Shown one piece after another: positions 17,573-26,194 of a stretch of 52,837 bases of DNA (position 1 is the first letter of the stretch; every line of letters begins with the position of its first letter). Under the pieces are notes generated by a model that saw only the letters and a list, made by a program, of their open reading frames with translations, had not been told where the DNA came from and did no database searches. The translations under genes were made by a program, and so were the position numbers. The stretch is taken from contig DASZWJ010000026.1 of the NCBI GenBank assembly GCA_035546635.1, positions 1 to 52,837 on the forward strand. Reading direction: 5' to 3'. The stretch comes from Gammaproteobacteria bacterium. Lineage in GTDB: Bacteria; Pseudomonadota; Gammaproteobacteria; JAURND01.

Positions 17573-18409
17573 ATGACAGTTGCTAAAGAAACAAACGCAT
17601 TTGCGGCATTTGAAAAGCATAATTGGGAATTGTCGGCTCAGCCTTATCATCAGATGTTAGGCGCTTTGACTTGTCAAGCAGCAGATATTCTTTGGGATGC
17701 GGTCAATCAGAATCAGGGTGTGAATTCCCTTTTGGATTTGGCGACAGGGCCAGGTTATTTTGCGAGATATGCTGCAGAGCAGGGTTGTAAAAAAGTATTA
17801 GGAATAGATTTTTCGGAGAATATGATAGCGTTGGCTAGAACATTATCGCCAAATTTCGGCAATTTGAATTTTAAACTAGGAGATGCAGAGCAATTGCAGG
17901 AAGAAGATGCGGCTTTTGATGCAGTTACCATGAATTTTGGTTTATTGCATTTGGCGCGACCACATCAAGCACTGTATGAAGCTTATCGGGTGTTAAAGCC
18001 AGGGGGTAAATTCGCATTTAGTGTTTGGTCTAAGCCGGAACGCGCGGTGGGCTTGGGTATTGTGCTTGCGGCGATTACCACTTTTTCTGACAGCGCATTA
18101 GCTATTCCCGATGGCCCACCATTTTTTTATTTTAGCGATGAAAGTAATAGTTTGAATGGGCTTAAAAATGCCGGTTTTATCCAAGTTAGTTTTCAGGAAA
18201 TTTCATTGCCGTGGGTGGTTGCATCGGGTGAGGATATTTTCACAGCTTTTTTGAAGGGAACAGCTCGAACTGGCGGTTTACTCAGATTGCAGTCACAAGC
18301 TACGCTAGATTTGATCCGCAATAAAATATACGCTGACAGTGAATCTTACCGAAAGGGCGATTTATTGCATATTCCAATGGGCATTGTGTTGGCGGTTGGA
18401 ACCAAATAA
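17573..18409 (+). CDS. Class I SAM-dependent methyltransferase
   Basis: A 278-residue small-molecule methyltransferase of the UbiE/Methyltransf_11 class. Motif I is LLDLATGPGYFARYA, motif II is KVLGIDFSENMIALA, the aspartate before the adenine pocket is in KLGDAEQL, and the post-motif GLLHLARPHQAL then VLKPGGKFAFSVW closes the Rossmann domain. The C-terminal half (from about 165) is a substrate lid. AGGAGG-like GGAGG lies before the start. No neighbour suggests a pathway, so the substrate remains unknown. Confidence 0.85.
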   Translation: MTVAKETNAFAAFEKHNWELSAQPYHQMLGALTCQAADILWDAVNQNQGVNSLLDLATGPGYFARYAAEQGCKKVLGIDFSENMIALARTLSPNFGNLNFKLGDAEQLQEEDAAFDAVTMNFGLLHLARPHQALYEAYRVLKPGGKFAFSVWSKPERAVGLGIVLAAITTFSDSALAIPDGPPFFYFSDESNSLNGLKNAGFIQVSFQEISLPWVVASGEDIFTAFLKGTARTGGLLRLQSQATLDLIRNKIYADSESYRKGDLLHIPMGIVLAVGTK

Positions 18410-18548
18410 AGGGCACTTTTATGACAAGGAGACAATAGGTAACAAAGGTACAATATTGGTATTAATGGGACTTATCGTGGCAAATGGTACATAAACCTAT
18501 TTTTATAAATGATAACGTCTATAGAATTCTTTCCCTGCTCTCCCAAGA

Positions 18549-19300
18549 TCAGAATATGCAATAACTATTCTGAAACAAGTTAACTGTCCAGAAGTACAAG
18601 AAGCCTTAGAAAAAGCGAATAGCCCTTATTTGCATTGGGAGCAGCTGAGATACAAGAGTTGGATTCCAAACAAAATATTTCCTGAAAAAGAGATGTTTTG
18701 GTTTTTGCTAACAAATTTGAGAAAAATTTTGTCGACGCCAACGCCTATTAGAAATGCAAAGGACAATCATTTTAGGATGTCTATTAACCATTATAATAAG
18801 TTTTTGCATGTCATTGATAAAGAAATGGGTGGAAACTTTATGGGTATTGCAGAAATGAATATTGGGCATTTGCTTATTTATCGTTGTCAGAAAAAATAAA
18901 AAAATCTCCAACCCAGTATGCAATGGCTTATATATAGTGAGCAAGACGATAATGATTTAACTTATTTTATTAATTACAACATAAATAGATTGGAGGCGGC
19001 AAGAAAAGATTTTCAAATATATATCACCAAGAAATTAAATGAAAATCGTTCTACAGTCTTTATTGCTCAGAAGCAATTAAATCTAAATGAACGTCAGATA
19101 AAGCTTTTGCGATATCTGCATCAGGATGCAGAATTCTATACTAATATTGTGGCGTATCAGAAAATTTATTCTGTGAAAAAAACACAGCTATTAATGATTT
19201 AAAAATGCTTTGTGAGGAAGGTTTTCTTAGCAAAAAAAAGCGGGGTAGGAATGTATATTATTATCCTACTGAAAAAATTAAAAGTATCTTTAAGGGCTAG
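18549..19300 (+). pseudogene. Fic-family protein, catalytic core deleted and frameshifted
   Basis: Three pieces of one Fic gene lie in order. The N-terminal piece reads LEKANSPYLHWEQL then FLHVIDKEMGGNFMGIAEMN (to about 18870), as in the Fic subclass with an N-terminal domain before the core. The expected catalytic block with HPFxxGNGR is gone. A second piece from about 18918 reads SEQDDNDLTYFINYNINRLE, typical just after the core, then LNERQIKLLRYL of a winged helix. An extra A in a run of seven (19176-19182) shifts the last piece, DLKMLCEEGFLSKKKRGR, which ends at TAG 19298. Fic enzymes AMPylate proteins and can be effectors or toxins; this copy cannot. The true start is not visible. Confidence 0.8.
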
Positions 19301-19444
19301 AGTCGATATGGGGTTTTCCGCCTATGGACTACATCTTTGGTTTTTGGCTCATGCTTTAATTTTTAATACTAGTTTCTAACCATAAACCTTCCTCCCCTAA
19401 TGAGAGAAGGCAAGAGTACTTAACGGAGCTTTGTGAGTCAGGAT

Positions 19445-19591
19445 ATGTTTGTTAATTTACCCCAAGCTGTACAAGAACAGGTTCTTTACTATCTGAGTGC
19501 TGATAACTTCAGAGCAGCAAAAGAGCTTTATGATCTGCATTTATCTACTATTAAGCTTTCGGAAAATAATGAAAGCAGTGACGAATTATAA
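19445..19591 (+). CDS. Possible 48-residue small protein
   Basis: A short frame reading LPQAVQEQVLYYLSADNFRA then KELYDLHLSTIKLSENNE, with an amphipathic helical look but no family I know. The ribosome site is poor (GGA only three bases before ATG). It could be a real small protein, a gene stump in this decayed region, or chance. Confidence 0.3.
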   Translation: MFVNLPQAVQEQVLYYLSADNFRAAKELYDLHLSTIKLSENNESSDEL

Positions 19592-19705
19592 AGCCTATAT
19601 TATTTTTTAGCACATATTTTATGTTTTGCGCTTCTTTTTATTCTATTTTTCTCTAGCTACTAAATCAATTTTTGTCTCAAACTGAGATTTTCTAAAGCAT
19701 GGCTG

Positions 19706-19734
19706 TTGCTATATGTGGCTAATTTTGATATATA
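19706..19734 (+). promoter_or_regulatory. Probable sigma-70 promoter of rpmB-rpmG
   Basis: TTGCTA (19706-19711), 17 bases, then TATATA (19729-19734) stand 29 bp before the rpmB start. The spacing and match are good for a housekeeping promoter. Confidence 0.5.
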
Positions 19735-19763
19735 GTAACCCTTTTGTTTAGAGGGAAAGAGTT

Positions 19764-19994
19764 ATGGCTAAAGTGTGTATAGTGACATCAAAAGGTCCCA
19801 GAGTCGGGCATAATGTGTCACACGCTAATAATAAGACTAAACGTCGTTTTCTGCCTAATTTGCAGACGCATCGTTTTTGGGTAGAAAGCCTTGGCCGCTT
19901 TGTGAAGCTGCGTGTTTCTACTAAAGGTATGCGAACTATTGATAAATTGGGGATTGAGCACGTCATTAAAGAAATTTTGGAACAGGCTGAATAG
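19764..19994 (+). CDS. rpmB: 50S ribosomal protein bL28
   Basis: A complete 76-residue bL28 starting [20 protein letters not shown], with [18 protein letters not shown] and [18 protein letters not shown]. It binds 23S rRNA in the large subunit. GAGGGAAAGAG before the ATG provides the ribosome site. The bL33 gene follows, the order usual in gammaproteobacteria. The cysteine at position 5 is not part of a zinc motif, so this is the zinc-free form. Confidence 0.97.
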   Translation: MAKVCIVTSKGPRVGHNVSHANNKTKRRFLPNLQTHRFWVESLGRFVKLRVSTKGMRTIDKLGIEHVIKEILEQAE

Positions 19995-20077
19995 GCTTGC
20001 TGCATAGTTTCAGAGTTTTTAATATTGAAGGTTCCACAGTTATTGTGGGTGTTTTTAAGTCATTGGGAAACTAACTC

Positions 20078-20233
20078 GTGCGTGACATTATTAAATTGGT
20101 TTCTGAAGCCAAAACCGGTGCTTTTTATACCACCACCAAGAACAAGAAAAATTCCACAGAGAAGCTGGTGCTTAAAAAATACGATTGGGTTATTAGAAAA
20201 CACGTTTTGTTTAGAGAAGAGAAAATTAAGTAG
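20078..20233 (+). CDS. rpmG: 50S ribosomal protein bL33
   Basis: A 51-residue bL33 that uses a GTG start, so it is easily missed. It reads [20 protein letters not shown], then [16 protein letters not shown] and [14 protein letters not shown], which matches the family along its length. No cysteine pair is present, so it is the zinc-independent type. It lies 83 bp after rpmB and probably shares the promoter. No strong ribosome site is seen ahead of the GTG, which may mean reliance on coupling or a weak GGGAA at 20065-20069. Confidence 0.95.
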   Translation: MRDIIKLVSEAKTGAFYTTTKNKKNSTEKLVLKKYDWVIRKHVLFREEKIK

Positions 20234-20336
20234 TCTGGAGCTGGAGCTTAGTGGTTTTTTCAGATGTATATCTGATTGTCTTTTTTCAGTTGTTGTCTTT
20301 TATCTCTTTATTCCGTTGTCATCCTTCGCTGCGTTC

Positions 20337-20405
20337 CACTAGTGTCCGGTAAAACTCTAAATCCCTTCTCCCCTTGTGGGAGAAGGGATTTGCCGGACAC
20401 TAGTG
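20337..20405. repeat. MITE-like palindrome with CACTAGTGTCCGG ends
   Basis: Ends CACTAGTGTCCGG (20337-20349) and CCGGACACTAGTG (20393-20405) are perfect inverted repeats around an inner stem ATCCCTTCTCCC/GGGAGAAGGGAT. A sister copy with the same ends lies at 51506-51581. Confidence 0.85.
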
Positions 20406-20441
20406 CACTGTGCTTAAGATGACAAACGGGACAAAAGGATT

Positions 20442-21236
20442 TTATTGCTTACGAGCTTGTGCTATCAGATCTTTTAAGTTCTGTTCAGTTACTACGCCAG
20501 GTACGAAAGCTGAGTTTGTAACCGAGTTTTTATTAGCACCAACCTGCCATTTGCTGATAACAAAGGTGGGTGTGCCCATCAGTCCTAAGTTTTGCGCGAG
20601 CTTAAAGTTATCATCAATCTGTTTTTGCAGTGCATCGCTCTTCATGTCTTTAGCCAATTGGTCTACATTAAGACCGGCAGTTTTAGCCAATGCCAGGATT
20701 TTATCCTTATTTAAGGGATTGGGCGCCAACAATAAGGCATTGTGGAATTTGACATAGAGCGCTGGGTTTTGCTTGTTGGCAGCTAAGGCTGCAAGCGCAG
20801 CGTCACGAGAGCTGCTGCCAAAGATAGGTAATTCTTTGTAAACGATGCGTAAATTGGGATCGGCAGCGCGCACTTTATCCACTACGGCTTCCATATCTTT
20901 GCAATGCGGGCATTGGTAGTCAAAAAATTCAACTACAGTCACATCGCCTTTAGGATTTCCACCGACTGGGCTTGCGGCGTCTTGAAAAATGGTTTGCGCA
21001 TTGTCAGAAATGGCAGATTGGGCTTTTTGTTCCACTTTTTGCATTTCTTGTTTTTGCAATGCTTGGGAAGCCTCTACTAAAACTTGAGGGTTGCCTACCA
21101 GGTAGTCGTGAATGACTTGCTTTATTTGAGTGACTTGGTCTGGGGAAAATGTACCATTGTTATCTGCAAGGGCGGCACTGCTGCTGAATAAAGCGGCGGA
21201 TAAGGCGATTACGGGTAGAATTTGGGGTAGTTTCAC
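20442..21236 (-). CDS. DsbA-family periplasmic thiol oxidoreductase, Com1-like
   Basis: A 264-residue exported thioredoxin-fold protein. GTG 21236 is the start: AAGGAT stands eight bases upstream, and it begins a clean signal peptide (VKLPQILPVIALSAALFSSS, cut after ALA). A helical N-terminal extension (QIKQVIHDYLVGNPQVLVEA) precedes the DsbA domain with active site CPHC in VEFFDYQCPHCKDME, the cis-proline loop LGLMGTPTFVI, and an inserted helical domain. This resembles Coxiella Com1 and Legionella DsbA2, which oxidise or isomerise disulfides of envelope and secretion proteins. Function as oxidase or isomerase is not settled by sequence. Confidence 0.9.
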   Translation of the reverse strand: MKLPQILPVIALSAALFSSSAALADNNGTFSPDQVTQIKQVIHDYLVGNPQVLVEASQALQKQEMQKVEQKAQSAISDNAQTIFQDAASPVGGNPKGDVTVVEFFDYQCPHCKDMEAVVDKVRAADPNLRIVYKELPIFGSSSRDAALAALAANKQNPALYVKFHNALLLAPNPLNKDKILALAKTAGLNVDQLAKDMKSDALQKQIDDNFKLAQNLGLMGTPTFVISKWQVGANKNSVTNSAFVPGVVTEQNLKDLIAQARKQ

Positions 21237-21392
21237 GTTAAGATCCTTAATGGGTCGATAGGGTGTGATAAGCACAACCGATAAGCACAGTTCTGCTTGG
21301 CCTATTGAATAGGCTAGCATGTTAGTTGTTTAAGTCAAGTTGCTTTATTTCACGAGAAATAGATTAGTTTACAATCACAGCGAGGACAGGCA

Positions 21393-22217
21393 ATGCAGGT
21401 TAGTTCTACGGAATCACCTCTGGGTAAAAATGTTCCTTATATTACAACTTATTCTCCCGCTTTTTTGTTTCCAATTGCTAGGAATGTTAAGCGCGCAGAA
21501 ATGGGTGTTACCAATCCGTTGCCTTTTGAGGGCGTGGATATTTGGAATGCTTATGAGTTATCTTGGTTGGAGCAAACGACACGCAAGCCGAGGGTGGCTA
21601 TGGCGGAGTTTTATGTCCCTTGTCAGTCCGAGTCTTTAATCGAGTCCAAATCCTTTAAACTTTATTTAAACTCCTTGAATCAATCGACATTTAAGAGTGA
21701 GACGGAGTTAAAAAACATTCTGCAGCAAGATATTTCCAAGGCAGTGGGGATGCCGGTGCGGGTCAATTTTATTTTACCGCCGTTTAAACCGGTGCAGGCA
21801 TTACAGGAATTTTCTGGTGTTTATCTTGATGATTTACCAGTTGAAATTACTACTTTTTTCCCGGATCCTTTATTGCTGAAAGTTGAATCAGGGCTAGTGA
21901 CGGAAACATTATATTCTAATTTATTGAAATCGAATTGTTTAGTCACAGGCCAGCCGGATTGGGCTAGTCTATTTATCCAGTACCATGGTCATAAAATTAA
22001 TCATGCAGGACTATTAAAATATATTGTCTCTTATCGCGAGCATTCAGATTTACACGAACAGTGTGTGGAACAAATATTTATGGATATTCTGCGGCAATGT
22101 GCACCGGAAAAATTGACGGTTTATGCGCGTTATACGCGGCGCGGGGGATTGGATATCAATCCGTTTCGTAGTAATTTTCAAAGTATGCCGGCTAATATTC
22201 GTAATTTTAGGCAGTGA
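21393..22217 (+). CDS. queF: NADPH-dependent 7-cyano-7-deazaguanine reductase
   Basis: A 274-residue QueF of the long, fused (E. coli) type. It reduces preQ0 to preQ1 in queuosine tRNA synthesis. The QueF motif ESKSFKLYLNSLN (84-96) binds NADPH, and the catalytic cysteine is C182 in SNCLVTGQPDWAS. The end RYTRRGGLDINPFRSN carries the substrate-binding tail. GAGGACAGG precedes the ATG. No other que gene is in the window. Confidence 0.96.
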   Translation: MQVSSTESPLGKNVPYITTYSPAFLFPIARNVKRAEMGVTNPLPFEGVDIWNAYELSWLEQTTRKPRVAMAEFYVPCQSESLIESKSFKLYLNSLNQSTFKSETELKNILQQDISKAVGMPVRVNFILPPFKPVQALQEFSGVYLDDLPVEITTFFPDPLLLKVESGLVTETLYSNLLKSNCLVTGQPDWASLFIQYHGHKINHAGLLKYIVSYREHSDLHEQCVEQIFMDILRQCAPEKLTVYARYTRRGGLDINPFRSNFQSMPANIRNFRQ

Positions 22218-22224
22218 ATTGAGT

Positions 22225-22251
22225 GTCATCCCCTTTTCCTAAGGGGGTGAC
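22225..22251. terminator. Palindrome between convergent queF and methyltransferase
   Basis: GTCATCCCCTT (22225-22235) pairs with AAGGGGGTGAC (22241-22251), apart from one mismatch. It belongs to the CTCACCCCC repeat family and lies eight bases after queF and six bases beyond the convergent stop, so it may end both transcripts. No strong T run follows. Confidence 0.5.
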
Positions 22252-22256
22252 ATGCC

Positions 22257-22820
22257 CTAAGCCTCCCAAACATCCACCCGTGCCGGTGGTAAATTCCGCC
22301 AAATTATTTTCGAAAAAATGCGACGATAATGCATTAATGCAGGATACTGGCTGCTTTTAAGGCTATAAGTGAATTGAATATATCTGCCACCTGGCGCCAA
22401 GGCATGAACCACTTGTTGCAAAATGGCTTCAGTTTTTAATTTTGGCAATGTGCGCAGGGGTAGGCTGGAAATGATCGAGTGAATAGGGTGAGGTAGATCT
22501 CTTAATAATGTAGTTAAATTGGCTGCATCACCCTCAATAATGCGCACATGGGGCAAGTGTGCACGTAGTTGGGTAGCAAAAGTGTGAGAGTATTCAATCA
22601 CAATCAGATCTTCCGGTCTGACTCCAGCAGCAAGCAAAGCTTCTGTAATCACCCCAGTTCCAGCACCTAGTTCAACGATCGCTGCGCCTGGTTGGTAATA
22701 AATATGGGCGGCCATTTCTTCTCCCAAAAAGTGGGAGCTGGGGGTGATGGCGCCAATCGCTGCAGGGTCTTTGACTAAAGCTTTAAGAAAAGAAAATCTT
22801 GGGTTGTGTCCGTTCGTCAT
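22257..22820 (-). CDS. Phospholipid N-methyltransferase-like SAM protein
   Basis: A 187-residue methyltransferase like the PmtA/rRNA-dimethylase-fold phospholipid methyltransferases. FLKALVKDPAAIGAITPSS is the hallmark N-terminus, motif I is VELGAGTGVITEALL, motif II is DLIVIEYSHTFATQL, followed by RIIEGDAANL and SIISSLPLRTLP. The relatives methylate phosphatidylethanolamine toward phosphatidylcholine, though many homologues of this length are unproven. If active it would let the cell make methylated lipids useful in a eukaryotic host; that is speculative. Divergent region upstream holds nothing recognised. Confidence 0.75.
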   Translation of the reverse strand: MTNGHNPRFSFLKALVKDPAAIGAITPSSHFLGEEMAAHIYYQPGAAIVELGAGTGVITEALLAAGVRPEDLIVIEYSHTFATQLRAHLPHVRIIEGDAANLTTLLRDLPHPIHSIISSLPLRTLPKLKTEAILQQVVHALAPGGRYIQFTYSLKSSQYPALMHYRRIFSKIIWRNLPPARVDVWEA

Positions 22821-23040
22821 TTGTAGAATTACCTTTTAAGCATGTAGAAATTTCCTTGCCTCTTACAGCCTCATTAATTCCTTAATTACAGATGGCAGAG
22901 ACATCAGGTTAAGCACTTGTATCCCCTTAGTCCCCTTCTTCAACGGAGACTCTTCGGATGCAAAGTATTCAACTTTAATTAAATTTAGCTTAAAAACAGT
23001 ATAGCATATGAATTTTTAAGATTTTTCAAAGTCAGGAAGG

Positions 23041-23073
23041 ATGACGGCTCAAGGTGTTGCCTAGAGCCGTCAT
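23041..23073 (-). terminator. Hairpin after porin gene
   Basis: ATGACGGCTC and GAGCCGTCAT (23041-23050, 23064-23073) form a perfect 10-bp stem, nine bases beyond the porin stop on the minus strand. A T run is lacking, so termination strength is uncertain. Confidence 0.55.
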
Positions 23074-23081
23074 AGAAAGTT

Positions 23082-24890
23082 TTAGAAGTAAACGCCGATT
23101 TGCGCGATGACTTGATTTTGTTTTGCGCCTAAGACTGGAACGGGGCAAACTGTTGGCTCATCCAAGTTGTCTGGGTTGCAGATACCGCTAGCAGTGTCTG
23201 AGGAGGGATAATTTGTATCATGACGGAACTCAATAGCTTCAATGGTGTTTTTCCAGATAGAAGTACTTAAACCTCCGATATAGCTATTTTGAGGAATGTT
23301 TAAAGCCAAAGATTGCCAGCTGCGATCATAAGCTAAGAATATTGCCAGATTTTTTTCCGTATCGAAGATATTCTTGATGGTATAGTCACCTTCAATATGT
23401 AGGGCACTGGGTTCTGCACCTGATCCGTTAAAACTTAAATCTTGTTTGGCAAATTCTTTAGTTGCGGTGACAAATTCATTTTCTAAGCTTAGATTGCCGA
23501 TGTTAGCATTGAAATGCGCATCGAATCCAGGTACAGGATGTTGTAAAAATTCTGTGCTCGAGTTTTCTGAAAATCCCTGGAAAAAGCCGCTGCCTAGGCC
23601 ATTTAGCTGATAACCTTGGGCTTCGGCGATATTGTTGATATAGCTAGTGCCAATGTCGGCGCTGTAGAATCCATTGCTGGATTTGAATTTATAACCGGCA
23701 TTAGCGCCCCATTCATAAACATGATTGGTATCAAAACCTGTTTCAGTGTTTGCGGCGCCGTTCAGTGCATAGGTCGATAAATATAACCCATCATGATAGA
23801 AGCCTAGCAGTGCAGCTCTGGCATTGACGCGGCCTTCTGACAGTGTGTCAGGGTTAGACAAGAGGTATGAAGAATAATTGCCGAATGGCACATACTGCTG
23901 TCCCATGGTGAAATAGAACGGTGATTTATCCAGATTACCAATGGTGACAAAACCGCGCTTCAAGAATACGCGCGAGTTATTGATAGCATTGCCTGAACCT
24001 AGTGTGCTCGGATTGCGCAGCGGATTGCTTTCAAAGTTGAAAGATATAAAACCATAAGCCCAGGGGCTGGCTTCAGCCAGTGTATCCAATTCGATAGAAC
24101 CTATGTCAATAGAGGTAGATGCCGGTCCGCCAAATGGATCGAAATAAATAAACTGTGGTTCGACTTTACCACTTAAGAAGATTTCTGGACGTCTTTGTGA
24201 GGGAAGATTTTCTGCGCCAACTAATGCTTCTAAAGTTTGACGTTGTTGCAAAAAGCGTAAGTCTTCATTCATGGTTGATTGATTGACGACTAAGTCAGAA
24301 GCATCATAGACAGAGTTAATGTTAAGAATAGGGGAAGATAAGATGGTCGATCCCATGAGATATTTGATATCTGCGGTTCTTTCCTGGCTGTCTTGTTGTT
24401 CTTTGGTAAGAATAGGCTGGCCGATTTTATTTACGGCTACTGTAGAGGGGATAATATCTCCGGGTTGATACCCAGAGACTAGTCCACTCGGTGTGTGGGT
24501 AATATTGGGGCCTGCAATAAAGGTGCCGGCGCCAAATCCAGTTTCAAGTGATGATGGAAATGCGGTTGACGGCGCTGTTTGAGTTGTTTCTGGTGCGTAG
24601 GTATAACGGGAAACCGGCGGTTGTTGCACTGTTTGTCTAACTAGCATGGATTGTTGTTTGGTACGTATATGCCTAGCTGGAACTGGCTCTGTTTTAGATC
24701 GCTGTTCCTCTTGAGATAGTTCTGTCTTAAGCGTCGTCACTTCCTGTTGTAATGCTTCAGTTTGTGCGGTGAGTTTTTGTAATGCATTTGCTAGATCTGC
24801 TTCAGATGGATTGGACGTGACAGCTGCTAGGGCTGGCGCAGATTCAAATAGGCAAAGACTTATGGCGATGGCTAATATTTTATTATGCAT
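23082..24890 (-). CDS. Outer-membrane porin, LbtU-like siderophore porin family
   Basis: A 602-residue outer-membrane protein. Residues 1-22 are a signal peptide (CLFESAPALA). A coiled coil (about 28-65, LQKLTAQTEALQQEVTTLKT) suggests trimer contact or peptidoglycan-side anchoring. A Q/P-rich linker follows, then from about 230 a beta-barrel of alternating strands (PEIFLSGKVEPQFIYFDPFG, GFVTIGNLDKSPFYFTMGQQ) ending in the phenylalanine of VIAQIGVYF, the normal barrel-assembly signal. The layout matches Legionella LbtU and related Francisella DUF3573 proteins, which take up siderophore iron without TonB. Iron import is therefore plausible but not shown; no Fur box is seen upstream. Confidence 0.7.
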   Translation of the reverse strand: MHNKILAIAISLCLFESAPALAAVTSNPSEADLANALQKLTAQTEALQQEVTTLKTELSQEEQRSKTEPVPARHIRTKQQSMLVRQTVQQPPVSRYTYAPETTQTAPSTAFPSSLETGFGAGTFIAGPNITHTPSGLVSGYQPGDIIPSTVAVNKIGQPILTKEQQDSQERTADIKYLMGSTILSSPILNINSVYDASDLVVNQSTMNEDLRFLQQRQTLEALVGAENLPSQRRPEIFLSGKVEPQFIYFDPFGGPASTSIDIGSIELDTLAEASPWAYGFISFNFESNPLRNPSTLGSGNAINNSRVFLKRGFVTIGNLDKSPFYFTMGQQYVPFGNYSSYLLSNPDTLSEGRVNARAALLGFYHDGLYLSTYALNGAANTETGFDTNHVYEWGANAGYKFKSSNGFYSADIGTSYINNIAEAQGYQLNGLGSGFFQGFSENSSTEFLQHPVPGFDAHFNANIGNLSLENEFVTATKEFAKQDLSFNGSGAEPSALHIEGDYTIKNIFDTEKNLAIFLAYDRSWQSLALNIPQNSYIGGLSTSIWKNTIEAIEFRHDTNYPSSDTASGICNPDNLDEPTVCPVPVLGAKQNQVIAQIGVYF

Positions 24891-25120
24891 CCGCAGGCTC
24901 CTTAAGTAGGACTGTTATCTTGGAAGCCATCCATTTGCTATTTTTTTATAATTTCTTAGTCCATAAGAACCCAGCATCATAGGGGGGAAAATTATTTTAC
25001 GCAATAAAAATTTTTCATTTTATGCGAAATTTTTTATTTAGCGGTGGAAATAGATGGCGGGAACCGCAGTCAGATAGTAGATTATAGACCTTTCTTTTCA
25101 TTCATGAGCATGAGTAATCT

Positions 25121-26152
25121 ATGCAAAAAATTACCTTGATTAAACCTGATGATGCCCATTTGCATTTGCGTGATGGCACTTATTTGCAGACTACAGTGCC
25201 GCATGCTGCCAAGCAATTTGCTAGGGCGGTTATCATGCCGAATTTAAAGCCGCCGGTAGTGACCATGTCGCAAGTTTTGGCATACCGCGAAAGGATAATT
25301 GCGGCAATTCCTCGAGGACTAAGCTTTCAGCCCTTAATGACACTGTATCTGACAGATGCAATGACGCCGCAAATCGTGGCAGAGGCTAAAGCTTCAGGGA
25401 TTGTCATTGGGGTAAAACTTTATCCAGCCGGCGTGACCACTCACTCAGAAGCTGGGGTTAATCGTCTGGAGCAAGTCTATCCGGCATTAGAGGCCATGCA
25501 GGAGCAAGACTTGCCGCTTTTGATTCATGGCGAATCCAATGACGCGCAAGTAGATATCTTTGATCGAGAAAAGTATTTTTTAGAGCAATTACAGCAATTG
25601 ATTGAGCGATTTCCTGGATTGCGTGTGGTTTTGGAACATATTACGACTGAAGAAGCGGTGAGGTTTGTCACTATGGCTTCTACATCAAAGCTTGCTGCGA
25701 CCATTACCGCCCATCATTTACTGTTGAACCGGAATGATTTGCTTTCAGGAGGGATTAAGCCCCATTATTATTGTTTGCCAGTGTTAAAGCGTCAAAGGCA
25801 TCAATTGGCTTTGATCGCTGCGGCGACTAGTGGTAATCCCAGATTCTTTTTGGGGACAGACAGTGCGCCACACGCTAAAAGTACTAAGGAAAATGCTTGT
25901 GGTTGTGCGGGTATTTATTCTGCGCACGCGGCATTGGAGTTTTATGCGCAGGTATTTGAGCGGGCTGGGGTATTAGATAGGCTGCAAGGATTTGCTAGTC
26001 ATTTTGCAGCAGATTTTTATGGGTTATCTCATAATAGTGAGACGGTAACACTGATTAAAAAGCCTTGGCGGGTGCCAAATACATTGCCTTTTGGTGAGGA
26101 TGTTTTGGTGCCATTAGGGGCGGGGGAAATGGTGCAGTGGCAAGTGGTGTGA
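25121..26152 (+). CDS. pyrC: Dihydroorotase, class II
   Basis: A 343-residue PyrC, near the E. coli length, for the third step of pyrimidine synthesis. Zinc ligands are in DDAHLHLRDG, the carboxylated lysine in GVKLYPAGVTTHS, further histidines in LLIHGESND and VLEHITTEEAV, and the catalytic aspartate in FFLGTDSAPHAK. All essential residues are present. The 230 bp upstream are AT-rich, with no defined operator. Convergent with the peroxiredoxin gene, separated by a bidirectional hairpin. Confidence 0.97.
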   Translation: MQKITLIKPDDAHLHLRDGTYLQTTVPHAAKQFARAVIMPNLKPPVVTMSQVLAYRERIIAAIPRGLSFQPLMTLYLTDAMTPQIVAEAKASGIVIGVKLYPAGVTTHSEAGVNRLEQVYPALEAMQEQDLPLLIHGESNDAQVDIFDREKYFLEQLQQLIERFPGLRVVLEHITTEEAVRFVTMASTSKLAATITAHHLLLNRNDLLSGGIKPHYYCLPVLKRQRHQLALIAAATSGNPRFFLGTDSAPHAKSTKENACGCAGIYSAHAALEFYAQVFERAGVLDRLQGFASHFAADFYGLSHNSETVTLIKKPWRVPNTLPFGEDVLVPLGAGEMVQWQVV

Positions 26153-26154
26153 AC

Positions 26155-26184
26155 TGTCATCCTGCGCTTACGCTCAGGATGACA
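26155..26184. terminator. Bidirectional hairpin between pyrC and peroxiredoxin
   Basis: TGTCATCCTG (26155-26164) pairs with CAGGATGACA (26175-26184), with a further inner GC pairing. It is placed between two convergent stops. Confidence 0.6.
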
Positions 26185-26194
26185 ATTAGCTAAA

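Noticed and set aside
18416..18548. Upstream part of the Fic gene or a separate small gene
   Set aside because: Short frames here are broken by stops and match no Fic N-terminus that I can recognise.
20025..20342. 105-codon open frame after rpmB
   Set aside because: It overlaps the real bL33 gene in another frame and continues into repeat DNA.
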